The translations under genes and the position numbers were made by a program. DNA of 64,000 nucleotides, from NCBI GenBank assembly GCA_045105235.1, contig JBGCDH010000012.1:1-64000 (forward strand), written 5' to 3'. The notes under the pieces were generated by a model, which saw only the letters and a list, made by a program, of their open reading frames with translations, did no database searches and was not told the origin of the DNA. Position 1 is the stretch's first letter. Every line of letters starts with the position of its first letter. Source of the stretch: GCA-2684655 sp045105235 (GTDB taxonomy: Bacteria > Planctomycetota > UBA1135 > UBA2386). This document shows positions 33,903 to 42,568 of the stretch, in pieces.

Positions 33903-35872
33903 TCCGCGATATAGACGGGGCGATCGTCACGACGCGCATACAGCCGCTGAAACGTTGCAGCATCGAGGCCGCGCGCGGCCATCAAGACCGCAGGTCGCTC
34001 ACCGCCGGTGTAGCGACTCTGCCAGACCGACTGCAGCTTGTCGACAAAGGGTGCAACACGCTCCGACTCCGCCAGGTGGCTGTAGCCGGCCAGCGAACCG
34101 CCGTAGGCGCTGCCGCCGAGTGCACGCAGCGAACGCTCGGCATTGAAGCGCACGACGTAGTACGGATCGTCTAGCAAGCGAGCCAGGTGCGGCGCCATCC
34201 AGTCCTCGCCCGACGCCTGCCGCGCCCACGGCTGGCCAAACGACCAGGCCGCAAGCATGCGCTGGCCGGCATCGCCCGTCAGCAACCAGCGAACCGACGC
34301 CGCCACGGTCCGCTGATCTTCGTCCAGCTCGGGCACGGCAATGCCGTAGCGCGACGCAAGGTGCTTCGCGGTCCAGGCCAGGGTCTGGTCGAGATGGCAC
34401 TGATTGCACGCATTCGGCCGCCCGGTGCGCAGCTCCACCGCAACGTCCGGGCTGGTGATTTCATGGCTGCGCGAAGCCTTCATCAGGCCAACCGACGTGT
34501 AGCTCATGTGGCAGTCGTAGCAGCTGCTGCCAGACGAACCGGGCGCGTGGCCGGTGTGCTGGGCCAGCTGAGCGGCGTCGGCATAGTCGTCATGGCACTG
34601 TGTGCAGGCCGCGTTGCCGAGCATCTCGGGCTTCATCTGGCCCTTGCGCCAGCGATCCGAAGAAGAGCCGTCTTCGGTGTGCATCGCGTGGCAAGACGTG
34701 CAGTCCATCTGCCGCGCCTGGTCGCCGTGCTGGTAGCAGGGCGATCGACGCAGCCCGCTAAATTCGCGACCTGACAGCCGCACCTGCCCATCCGGCCAGA
34801 ATCGCCCGCGAAAGAACTCACTGTTGCGGCGCAGTTCGTGGCGCAGCTCTGGTGCGTCACGATGCTCAGGACCGATGACGAGGTGCGACTCTTGCAGGTC
34901 ACTGCCGGGGACGAATGGCGAGCCTTCTTCGCGCCAGCTGTCGAAATGCTGCTCGCGCAGGATGTGCACCGAGTGGCACTGCCCGCACGTTTCCGCCGAT
35001 CGCGCCGGCGGCATGCCTGCCGGATTTGCGATCGACGCATCGCCGCTGACACTGCCGCCATCGCCATCGCCGCCGCCGCCAGCCAGCCGGCGAGCGTAGC
35101 GCGTCAGCGGATTGCGGTTGCTCGCAGCATGCTCCGCACCCGGCCCGTGGCAAGCTTCGCAGGCGACGCCAAACTCGCCGACATGCGTATCGGCGCGGTC
35201 ACGATCGACCCGCGGCCGCGGATCGGTCGTATGGCACATGGCACACGAACGGTTCCAGACACCGGGTTCCGGCGGATCATGAAACTCCGGCGGCAGCACG
35301 AATACCGACGTCAACGGCAGCCAGCGCTGCTCTTCGATGTGGTAGCAGACGGGCACAGGCGCAAGCTCACGCTGCTGACCGGTCGCATACCAAAGCACCT
35401 GCAGATTGTGCGAACCGGTCATCTGTTCGATCGGGGCCTCGACCGGACCGGGCCGGGCTCCCCCTCGAACGAAGCGCACCCACAGTTTGTCGCCGCGCCA
35501 CTCCAGCGCGACCCGCTTGTCGAACCAGTCCACTTCGAGCTGCTCAAACTCAGCGACCAGCTTCCCGCGGTCGACCACCTGCGTCATCGTGCGGTGGAAA
35601 GAACCATGCCACGACGCATGCTCGGCCGGATGACAGGCGCGACAGGTCTGCGAGCCAATGTAGCCATCGTCGTGTGCCGCGACCTCGAGCGGACGCGTCG
35701 AGCTGGGCGAGGTATTTCCTGGACGTCTCGCCGCCGTTGCAACAATGGTCGCAACCGCCGAAGCCGTCAGCAGCAGAGCGGCGATGCGCATACTCCATCG
35801 CCGCCGCGCAAGGCGCCACAACGGCACGCTCGCACCGATGGCCAGCAGAATCGCTACACCGACCTGAAGCAT
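33899..35872 (-). CDS. Octaheme c-type cytochrome
   Basis: 657 aa from ATG 35872. N-terminal hydrophobic segments (residues 1-18 and about 28-47) export or anchor it. Eight CxxCH heme motifs follow in order: CRACH, CAMCH, CEACH, CGQCH, CTSCH, CTQCH, CYDCH and CNQCH. A long non-heme block (about 95-190, including MTGSHNLQVLWYATG) lies between the first and second heme. The last about 140 residues lack hemes and look like helical HEAT-type repeats (LARLLDDPYYVVRFNAERSL). A GGGGDGDGG linker sits mid-protein. It is likely a periplasmic electron-transfer or reductase protein; spacing does not match hydroxylamine oxidoreductase, so the substrate is open. Confidence 0.88.
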   Translation of the reverse strand: MLQVGVAILLAIGASVPLWRLARRRWSMRIAALLLTASAVATIVATAARRPGNTSPSSTRPLEVAAHDDGYIGSQTCRACHPAEHASWHGSFHRTMTQVVDRGKLVAEFEQLEVDWFDKRVALEWRGDKLWVRFVRGGARPGPVEAPIEQMTGSHNLQVLWYATGQQRELAPVPVCYHIEEQRWLPLTSVFVLPPEFHDPPEPGVWNRSCAMCHTTDPRPRVDRDRADTHVGEFGVACEACHGPGAEHAASNRNPLTRYARRLAGGGGDGDGGSVSGDASIANPAGMPPARSAETCGQCHSVHILREQHFDSWREEGSPFVPGSDLQESHLVIGPEHRDAPELRHELRRNSEFFRGRFWPDGQVRLSGREFSGLRRSPCYQHGDQARQMDCTSCHAMHTEDGSSSDRWRKGQMKPEMLGNAACTQCHDDYADAAQLAQHTGHAPGSSGSSCYDCHMSYTSVGLMKASRSHEITSPDVAVELRTGRPNACNQCHLDQTLAWTAKHLASRYGIAVPELDEDQRTVAASVRWLLTGDAGQRMLAAWSFGQPWARQASGEDWMAPHLARLLDDPYYVVRFNAERSLRALGGSAYGGSLAGYSHLAESERVAPFVDKLQSVWQSRYTGGERPAVLMAARGLDAATFQRLYARRDDRPVYIAE

Positions 35873-35919
35873 GCGCCCACCTTAGCAAGGCACGACGCGA
35901 GCAGACGGCACCGGCCTCG

Positions 35920-36171
35920 CTACCCTTCCTTTTCTAGCCGAGACATTTCGTCCTGCTGCGACGACCGGGGCACGTCGCCGAGGGATTGACGGTAATTTGA
36001 CCGAAGCGCCAGCACCAATTCCGCGAGGCCGTCGTAGTCCCCGTCATCAATTGCCTCGACCATCGTCATCAAAATGCGCGCATCGGCGCGATCCGCACTT
36101 GAGTGCGCACGCTGGGCAAGAGCCCAGGCACGCTGCTGAAAGGGGGTCTGCGTCACGTACGTGTTCACCAT
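35920..36171 (-). CDS. Small hypothetical protein
   Basis: 83 aa from ATG 36171 (MVNTYVTQTPFQQRAW). It is charged, probably helical, with no signal peptide or membrane segment and no family I recognise. It lies 47 bases upstream of the octaheme cytochrome gene in the same direction, so it may be its first operon member. The local GC is lower than in the surrounding genes. Coding status is plausible rather than certain. Confidence 0.45.
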   Translation of the reverse strand: MVNTYVTQTPFQQRAWALAQRAHSSADRADARILMTMVEAIDDGDYDGLAELVLALRSNYRQSLGDVPRSSQQDEMSRLEKEG

Positions 36172-36427
36172 GTTCCAAGCGGAGGTTTCTGGTCACCGTC
36201 GACGGCCGCATAGGCAAAGCCGTTTCCCATTACTTAGAACGAACCAACGCCCCGAATACTGAGCATCACGACATAGATGGTACACTTCAGGCCAAACTCC
36301 AACGTCCGTTGCCGGATCTAGCCCGCGCGGTATCGTCACGCTCCGGGGCTGGAACCGTATCCTGCCGGCCCGTCAGAGACGACGCATCTGACGGCGGCGC
36401 CACCGCCACCGCCCCACATCGCTCAGC

Positions 36428-36967
36428 ATGTCACTGAACGGGAAAATCGCCCTAGTCGGGCTCGTAGCGCTGCTGGCCAGCCCCCTTTGGCTGCCGCTGG
36501 CCCCCTTCGGCTACCTCTGGTGGCGCGGCCTGGGCCGACGGGCGCGCGCCGCGGGGCTGAGCAAGATCAATATGCTGCAGGCAAACGCAATTGCTGCCCA
36601 CGCCGAGGCCAGCTTGCCCGGAGCCCCGCCAGACGGCTGGTTCCAGGTCGCTCGAAACGTCGACCGCTACCTGGCCCTCGTCGATTCGCCGCGCCACTGG
36701 CGCAGCTCGGCGGTGCTTGTGGCCCTGGAGTTCGCCCCGCTGCTGCGGTTCCAGCGGCCGCTGTCCAAACAGCCGCTCGCCCAGCGTCGCCGCTTTCTGG
36801 AGCGACACCTGGCGACAACAACGGGCCTGCTCGCCATTCCGGCGCTCGCACGTCAACTGATCCGCATGGGCTACTACACCGACCCCGCCATCGCCGAGCG
36901 CATCGGCTTCCAAACGATGAGCGAACGCCGCCGCCGCCGCCCGCCGCAGCAGGCGCGGCCCGCATGA
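36428..36967 (+). CDS. Small partner protein of the GMC oxidoreductase
   Basis: 179 aa from ATG 36428. An N-terminal hydrophobic helix (IALVGLVALLASPLWLPLAP) anchors or exports it. The remainder is Arg-rich and helical, with RFQRPLSKQPLAQRRRFLERHL and LIRMGYYTDPAIAERIGF. The Y-Y-x-D-P-x-x-x-x-x-I-G-F ending resembles the small helical proteins encoded beside, or fused to, GMC dehydrogenases (gluconate dehydrogenase subunit 3-like in role). Its TGA overlaps the GMC ATG (ATGA). A function as an assembly or membrane-docking subunit is inferred from coupling; I cannot name the family with certainty. Confidence 0.65.
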   Translation: MSLNGKIALVGLVALLASPLWLPLAPFGYLWWRGLGRRARAAGLSKINMLQANAIAAHAEASLPGAPPDGWFQVARNVDRYLALVDSPRHWRSSAVLVALEFAPLLRFQRPLSKQPLAQRRRFLERHLATTTGLLAIPALARQLIRMGYYTDPAIAERIGFQTMSERRRRRPPQQARPA

Positions 36968-38508
36968 CCAAGACGCTAAAGACAGAAGTCGCGATCGTCG
37001 GCTCCGGAGCCGGCGGCAGCGTGGTCGCATTCCACCTCGCCGCCCGCGGTGCGCGCGTCCACATGCTGGAGCGCGGCCCGTGGCTTCATCCTGCCGATCT
37101 GAGCCACGACGAACCGGAGATGATCGCGCGCCTCTACAAAGACGGCGGCGCCCAGACCAACAACGACGCAGACATGTTCGTGCTGCAAGGCAACTGCGTC
37201 GGCGGCTCTACCGTGCTGACCAATGCTGTCTGCTTCCGCATGCCCGAGGACGTGCGCGCCAGCTTTGCGACGCATGGCTTTGTGCTGCCGGAGCGCGAAC
37301 TAGACCAGGCCTTTCAGCGCATCGAGACCGTGCTCGGAGTGACGCCGCTGGCGACCGAAGCGCACAACCCGGCCACGCCCATACTCGCCGACGGCTTCCG
37401 GCGCATCGGCGCGGCATACGGCGGCTTCCAGAAAGCGATGAAGCAGTGCATTGGCTGCGGCTACTGCAACGTCGGGTGTCGCTACGGCAAAAAGCTCGAT
37501 GCATCGCAGACCTGGGTTCCGATGGCCGTCAAGCACGGCGCCGAAGTCGTTCCCGACACAGAGATCCTGCGCATTGAGCATCGCGCGGGCCGAGTTCATG
37601 CGCTGCTTGCCCGCGACAAAAAAAGCGGCGAAGCGCTGCGCATCGAAGCCGATCGATTCGTGCTGTCAGGCGGTGCGATCAACACGCCGGAGCTGCTGCT
37701 GCGTTCGGGGCTGCACAAGCGCCGCGCCGGCAGGCGCACCTCGTTCAACGCGGGCGGCATCGTGTTCGGCGAGTTCGACCGCGAGCTCGATGGCTTCGAC
37801 GGCGACCAGATGTGCGTGCACCACCTGTCGAGCCGCTACGTCATCGAGCAGTGCCAGAATCCTCCGGTCTCCCTCGCGCTGACGCTGCCGGGCTTCTACA
37901 GCGACCATGCGCAGCGCATGCAGAACTACCGCCACCTGGCGGCACTCGGCGTGCTGATTCCCACGCGCCCCACCGGCGAAGTCTTCCTCGGGCTCGGGCA
38001 CAAGCTGATCCGACGGCTCTTTGACCACGCCGACATCCGCTTCCGGCTCTCCACCGAAGAACTCTCGTGGTATGCCGACGGCTGCAAAACGGCCGCGCGC
38101 GCCATGCTCGCCGCCGGCGCCAAACGCGTTTTCGTGCCAACCGGCGAACAACCGGTGATCGAGTGCGAAGAGCACCTCAGCCGCATCGACACCGCCATGC
38201 GCCAGCAAGGGGACCTCGTCGGCTTCGGCAGCTCGCACCCGCAGGGCGGGGCTGCACTCGGCTCGGACCCCAAGCGCGACGTCGTCGACGAAGAGTTTCG
38301 CGTGCGGGGACTCGAAAACCTGTTTGTGGCAGACGGCAGCCTGTTTCCGCACAGCGTGCGGGTCAACCCGATGCTGTCGATCATGGCCGCCGCCGAGTTC
38401 GCTGCGCGTTCGATCGGCGGCGGCATCGAGCCCGCCGATGTTCACGAAGCGAGCTGCGCGGGCCGCAGCTCGGCGGCACCACCGAGCGTCGAAGGTCAAA
38501 ACGCATGA
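36964..38508 (+). CDS. GMC-family FAD oxidoreductase with ferredoxin-like cysteine cluster
   Basis: 514 aa. FAD binding is shown by EVAIVGSGAGGSVVAFHLA and GNCVGGSTVLTNAVCFR; the C-terminal GMC block has GSSHPQGGAAL, then the catalytic-type N in VNPMLSIMAAAE. C162-x2-C165-x2-C168-x3-C172 (QCIGCGYCNVGCRYGKK) looks like an iron-sulfur or other metal site. Related cysteine patterns occur in long-chain fatty alcohol oxidases and cholesterol-oxidase-like GMC proteins, so a lipid alcohol is a reasonable substrate guess. It is coupled by ATGA on both sides, to the small anchor protein and to the GH3-type enzyme. The family is firm; cluster content and substrate are inferred. Confidence 0.88.
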   Translation: MTKTLKTEVAIVGSGAGGSVVAFHLAARGARVHMLERGPWLHPADLSHDEPEMIARLYKDGGAQTNNDADMFVLQGNCVGGSTVLTNAVCFRMPEDVRASFATHGFVLPERELDQAFQRIETVLGVTPLATEAHNPATPILADGFRRIGAAYGGFQKAMKQCIGCGYCNVGCRYGKKLDASQTWVPMAVKHGAEVVPDTEILRIEHRAGRVHALLARDKKSGEALRIEADRFVLSGGAINTPELLLRSGLHKRRAGRRTSFNAGGIVFGEFDRELDGFDGDQMCVHHLSSRYVIEQCQNPPVSLALTLPGFYSDHAQRMQNYRHLAALGVLIPTRPTGEVFLGLGHKLIRRLFDHADIRFRLSTEELSWYADGCKTAARAMLAAGAKRVFVPTGEQPVIECEEHLSRIDTAMRQQGDLVGFGSSHPQGGAALGSDPKRDVVDEEFRVRGLENLFVADGSLFPHSVRVNPMLSIMAAAEFAARSIGGGIEPADVHEASCAGRSSAAPPSVEGQNA

Positions 38509-40022
38509 GCCTGATCGGCGCCGCGGCACGGCGCATGGCACGACGCCGCTGGACCACCATGCTTGCGCACGCGGGCGAGCCAAAGCCAGCGCAGCAGCAG
38601 CTGTTTGAGCGCGTCATCGCACGCATGCGCGACACCGCGTTTGGCCGCGAGCACGGTCTCGCCGCCCTGCGGCGGCCGCAGGACCTGCAGCAAGCCCTGC
38701 CGCTGCAGGATTACGCCAGCATGGCGCCGTGGTGGCAGCGCGCGCGCAGCGGCGAGCGCAACGTTTGCTGGCCTGGCCTGACCAAGTTTTGGGCGATCTC
38801 TTCGGGCACGACCAGCGGCGAGAAGTTCTTGCCGGTAACGGCGGACACGATCGCCAACAACAAGCGCGGCGGCTTCGATTCGCTCGTGCCGCACCTGGTC
38901 TCGGATGGCGGCAAAAACCTGTTTGACGGCCGCATGCTGTTCCTCGGCGGTTCCACCGCACTGCGCCGCGATGGCCCGATCTGCACCGGCGACAATACCG
39001 GCATCATGGCGCTGCACGTGCCGCGCTGCCTGCGCGGACTGCATGCGCCGTCGCCCGAAGTGCGTGCGTTGCCTTCCTGGGAGGACAAGGTCGCGCGCGC
39101 CGCGATCGAAACAGCCGACCGTGACCTACGCATGCTCGCCGGCGTGCCGTCGTGGATCGTTCTCTTTGGCGAAGCGGTTCTTGAGCACTGCCGCAGCCAA
39201 GGACGCCGCGCCGAGACGCTCGCCGACGTCTGGCCCAATCTGGAGCTGTTCGTGCACGGCGGCGTCACGTTTGCTCCCTACGCCGAACGCTGCCGGGCAC
39301 TGATCGGCAAATCGATTCGCTACACGGACACCTACTCCGCGTCCGAAGGCGGCATGCTCGCCGTGCAGGACCAGACCGGCGATCCCGGCATGCTGCCGCT
39401 GCTCGACCGCAGCACGCTGTTTGAGTTCGTGCCGACCGAGGAGCTCGGCAAGCCGAACGCGAAGCGCTTGACCATCGACGCCGTCGAGCCCGGCGTCGAC
39501 TATGCCGTAGCGCTGACCACCGACTCCGGCATGGTCTCCTACCTCGTCGGCGACCTCGTGCGCTTCACCAGCGTGCAGCCACTGCGCCTTGTCTTCGCCG
39601 GACGCATCGCCCACACGCTCAACGCATTCGGCGAGCACATCAGCGGCGGCGAACTCGAGCGCGCCGTCGCCAGCGCCGCCGAGAAGACCCGCGCTGCGGT
39701 GCACGAGTTTGCCGTTGGCGTGCGCTACCCGGCTGAGGGCCAGCCGATGGGCGGCCACCACTACGTCATCGAGTTCCACCGTGCGCCGGACGATCTGCAG
39801 GGCTTTGCCGCGCATCTCGACCGCACCCTCCAGGACGGCAACGAAGACTACGCGACGCACCGCAGCTACGGCATGCTCGCCCCCACGGTTGAGCCACTGC
39901 AGCAGGGAGCCTTTCTGTCCTTCATGCAGGCGCGCGGCAAGATCGGCGGCCAGCACAAGATGCCGCGCGTCGTCGACAGCGAGCAGCTGGGCGAACTACT
40001 GGATCGGCGCACGGCGCCGTAG
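38505..40022 (+). CDS. GH3-family acyl-adenylating enzyme (acyl acid amido synthetase-like)
   Basis: 505 aa from ATG 38505. The three adenylation motifs of the GH3 family are visible: SSGTTSGEK (from S99, following W96), the YSASEGGML block, and YLVGDLVRF followed by LVFAGRIAHTLNAFGEHIS. Plant GH3 enzymes activate carboxylic acids with ATP and join them to an amino acid; bacterial members are mostly uncharacterised. Translational coupling to a GMC oxidoreductase suggests a pathway in which an alcohol or aldehyde is oxidised to an acid that is then activated or conjugated. The acid and the acceptor are unknown. Its stop lies 8 bases from the convergent cytochrome gene stop. Confidence 0.88.
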   Translation: MSLIGAAARRMARRRWTTMLAHAGEPKPAQQQLFERVIARMRDTAFGREHGLAALRRPQDLQQALPLQDYASMAPWWQRARSGERNVCWPGLTKFWAISSGTTSGEKFLPVTADTIANNKRGGFDSLVPHLVSDGGKNLFDGRMLFLGGSTALRRDGPICTGDNTGIMALHVPRCLRGLHAPSPEVRALPSWEDKVARAAIETADRDLRMLAGVPSWIVLFGEAVLEHCRSQGRRAETLADVWPNLELFVHGGVTFAPYAERCRALIGKSIRYTDTYSASEGGMLAVQDQTGDPGMLPLLDRSTLFEFVPTEELGKPNAKRLTIDAVEPGVDYAVALTTDSGMVSYLVGDLVRFTSVQPLRLVFAGRIAHTLNAFGEHISGGELERAVASAAEKTRAAVHEFAVGVRYPAEGQPMGGHHYVIEFHRAPDDLQGFAAHLDRTLQDGNEDYATHRSYGMLAPTVEPLQQGAFLSFMQARGKIGGQHKMPRVVDSEQLGELLDRRTAP

Positions 40023-40029
40023 CAACAGG

Positions 40030-42459
40030 TCAGCGTGCGTCGCCACCGAATGCGAAGGCCGGATCGCTGGCGACCATGACGACAAGGTCGCGCAGCGTCA
40101 CCCGCGGTGTCGCCATGGCCGCGCGCACGGCGCGGTCGATGCGCAGGTGGTCCGCCGGATCGAGATCCCGCCCCACGGCGTAGACGAACAGCTTTTTGGC
40201 GAGCGCGCGCACAAAGGCCGGATCCTCGGCGAGCACCCGCTTGAGGTCCGCAAGACCATCGAGCCGGCGACCATCGGGAAGCTCGCTGCTCGCGTCGATC
40301 ACGCCATCGCCATTGCCATCGCGCATCCGGAAACGACCGATGGCATCAAACCGCTCCATCGCCAGCCCGAGCGCATCCATGCGAACGTGGCAAACGGCGC
40401 ACTTCGAGCGGCTGCGGTGCGCCGCCATCTGCTCGCGCATGCTCTGCGTATCGTCGATCGCGTCTTCGTTCGTAAACGAGTCATTGCCCGGCGGCGGTGG
40501 CGGCGGCGCCTGGCCAAGCAGGTTGTCGAGCAGCCATTTGCCGCGCCGCACCGGCGACGTGCGCGTCGGATCCGATGTCAGGGCCAGCACCGACGCGTGG
40601 CCAAGCAAACCGCCGCGACGACGCTGCGCGCCGCGCCAGCGCAGCCGCGCAAAGCCATCCTCGTCGCGCTTGGCCGGCAGCACATTCGGATCGACGCCGT
40701 AGAAGCGCGCCAAGCGATTGTCGACGAAGGTGAAGTCGCAATCGAGCAGCTCGCGCACGTCGCGCTGCTCGCGCAGCACGGCCAGGAACAGTCGCTCGGT
40801 CTCGCCACGCAGCGAACGGCGAAGCTCTTGATCGAAGCCGACGAAGCGATCCGGATCCGGCGTCAGCTCGGCCAACGAACGCAGCTCAAGCCACTGCGCG
40901 GCGAAGTCGGTCGCCAGCCGCTGCGAGCGCGGATCGATCAGCATGCGATCCAATTCTGCGAGCCAGCGAGCGGCATCGCCTGACGCGTCTCCTGACGCAT
41001 CGCGCGACGCGCTGTCGGCCGCAGCCGCGAACGCCAGCAGGCGCTCATCCGGCGCGCTTGCCCACAGAAAGTAGGCCAACCGTGTCGCTCGAGCGAGGCC
41101 GGCCGAACCGGCCTCGCGCCGGAACAAAAACCACGGAGACACCAAGGCAGCGGTCAGCGCAAAACGCTGCGCCGACACCAGGTCTTCGCCAGCATCAAGA
41201 CGCTCCAAGCTGGCCGCCAGCAGTCTCTGCTGGGCTGCTGCCGGCGCCTGCTGCCGCCACAGTCGCGACGCCAACCGTGCAACGAGCGTCGTTAGCTGAA
41301 GACGATCTTCCGCCGCTTTGCCAGCTGGCGCGCGCAGCCACGCTTGCTGCGCGGGCTCCGCTCGTCGGTCGATCGGCCCGATCACCTCGAGCCGGTGCAC
41401 CAGCAAGTTGCGATCACGCCGCTTTCGATCCGGGTTCTTCGGGTCGTAGAAGTCGTTGACGAAGCTCAGCTCTAGACGCCGCAAGCCGCCGGCAAACTCG
41501 ACCTCATGCTCGAAGTCACGAACCTCGCGATTGGCAACGTCAAAGCGATGCAGCGAAGCGCCATCGCAGCCGAGCAACATGCGCGCCGGCTCATCGCCCG
41601 CCTGGTTGCCGCGCGCCGCGATGCGCAGGCGGTAGCGGCCGGTGCGCGGCAGCTCGACGTCGACCGCCAGCGTCGCGTTGCTGATGACGGCCCAGTAGTC
41701 GTCGCGACGCCGGGTGCGACGCGAGTCGTCGCCACGGATCTTGGCCGCGCCGAAGATTCGGCGCTCGGGCGCATCCGGGTCTTCGCCGTGAAAGACCTGC
41801 TCGGCAACCAACTCGGCTACGCCGAGATACTTCTCGACGTGCAGCGTCGACAGCGTGAGTGCATCACCAATCGTGTCGAAGCCATAGCCCAAGTCGTCGA
41901 CCGGCAATCGGTCGACCGCGGACGCGGCAACCGCCACGCCGAACAGGTCCTGCACGCTGTTGCACCAGTGCTCGCGACTCAACCTGCGAATCGTGCTGCG
42001 CCGCGTCTTGCCAGGCAGCTTGGCCACCTCGCGTTCCAGCATGCTGTCCACCCACGCGACAAACTGCTCACGCTCGGCCGTCGTGACCTCGCTCTCTTCA
42101 AGCGGCGGCATTTCGTGACTGCCAACGCGATCGCGCATCCGACTCCACCGCCACAGCCGGTCCTCGACTCGCTTCGGCGCAGCTTCTAGATCGAGACCGC
42201 CCTTGTCCGAGCCATCGCCGTGGCAATCGAAGCAGTTGCCTTCGACGAAATCGACGACGTGCTCGGGCGGCTGCGGAGCACCGAACGGCTGCGGCTTTTG
42301 ACCGAGCAGTGCGCCCGTCGCCATTAAGGATATCGCCAGCAAGGATATCGCCAGCAAAGGCTTCCCCAGCCACCGCCAAGCGCCGCGACCCGCGCGTTCG
42401 GTAGACGCAAGGAGCCGCAACGCAGCGTGGCTAGAGAACGCGCCGTGGTGCCGTGGCAT
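40030..42459 (-). CDS. Planctomycete-type cytochrome c protein (DUF1587/1595/1592/1588/1585)
   Basis: 809 aa from ATG 42459; an in-frame TTG at 42507 would add 16 residues. A hydrophobic N-terminal segment (residues about 34-52) exports it. A CFDCH heme motif sits at 76-80 with the DKGGLDLE that usually follows. Then come the family modules in order: DUF1587 (RRLSREHWCNSVQDLFG), DUF1595 (FALTAALVSPWFLFRRE), DUF1592 (RLAYFLWASAPDERLL), DUF1588 (RFYGVDPN to RRGKWLLDNLLG) and DUF1585 (KKLFVYAVGRDLDPADH). These proteins abound in Planctomycetes; their role is unproven but presumed periplasmic redox or sugar-linked. The usual DUF1552 partner gene is absent beside it. Confidence 0.92.
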   Translation of the reverse strand: MPRHHGAFSSHAALRLLASTERAGRGAWRWLGKPLLAISLLAISLMATGALLGQKPQPFGAPQPPEHVVDFVEGNCFDCHGDGSDKGGLDLEAAPKRVEDRLWRWSRMRDRVGSHEMPPLEESEVTTAEREQFVAWVDSMLEREVAKLPGKTRRSTIRRLSREHWCNSVQDLFGVAVAASAVDRLPVDDLGYGFDTIGDALTLSTLHVEKYLGVAELVAEQVFHGEDPDAPERRIFGAAKIRGDDSRRTRRRDDYWAVISNATLAVDVELPRTGRYRLRIAARGNQAGDEPARMLLGCDGASLHRFDVANREVRDFEHEVEFAGGLRRLELSFVNDFYDPKNPDRKRRDRNLLVHRLEVIGPIDRRAEPAQQAWLRAPAGKAAEDRLQLTTLVARLASRLWRQQAPAAAQQRLLAASLERLDAGEDLVSAQRFALTAALVSPWFLFRREAGSAGLARATRLAYFLWASAPDERLLAFAAAADSASRDASGDASGDAARWLAELDRMLIDPRSQRLATDFAAQWLELRSLAELTPDPDRFVGFDQELRRSLRGETERLFLAVLREQRDVRELLDCDFTFVDNRLARFYGVDPNVLPAKRDEDGFARLRWRGAQRRRGGLLGHASVLALTSDPTRTSPVRRGKWLLDNLLGQAPPPPPPGNDSFTNEDAIDDTQSMREQMAAHRSRSKCAVCHVRMDALGLAMERFDAIGRFRMRDGNGDGVIDASSELPDGRRLDGLADLKRVLAEDPAFVRALAKKLFVYAVGRDLDPADHLRIDRAVRAAMATPRVTLRDLVVMVASDPAFAFGGDAR
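40979..41014. repeat. 12-bp tandem repeat in the DUF1592 gene
   Basis: Units CCTGACGCGTCT, CCTGACGCATCG and CGCGACGCGCTG are in frame and give SRDAS-GDAS-GDAA on the minus strand, in a loop of the DUF1592 region. Confidence 0.7.
42326..42355. repeat. Perfect 15-bp duplication in the signal segment of the DUF1592 gene
   Basis: AAGGATATCGCCAGC occurs twice head to tail without mismatch. On the minus strand it encodes LAIS-L-LAIS, lengthening the hydrophobic N-terminal helix by five residues. Being perfect, it is the youngest-looking of the short repeats in the window. Confidence 0.85.
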
Positions 42460-42568
42460 GCCGCTCAGGATATCGACTTTTGTTTCGGAATGACCGCGGG
42501 ATGACAACCGTTCCGCTCGCCATCCCTAGCGTTCTTCATCGACCCACCCAACTTGCCTTCGGTAGACG

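Noticed and set aside
33899..35872. Hydroxylamine oxidoreductase-type octaheme enzyme
   Set aside because: Heme spacing, the long insert after the first heme and the HEAT-like tail do not fit that family, and no crosslinking Tyr motif is evident.
38067..38504. Upstream extension of the GH3 frame into the GMC gene
   Set aside because: It overlaps the conserved C-terminus of the GMC enzyme in another frame and is Arg-rich; ATG 38505 with ATGA coupling is the natural start.
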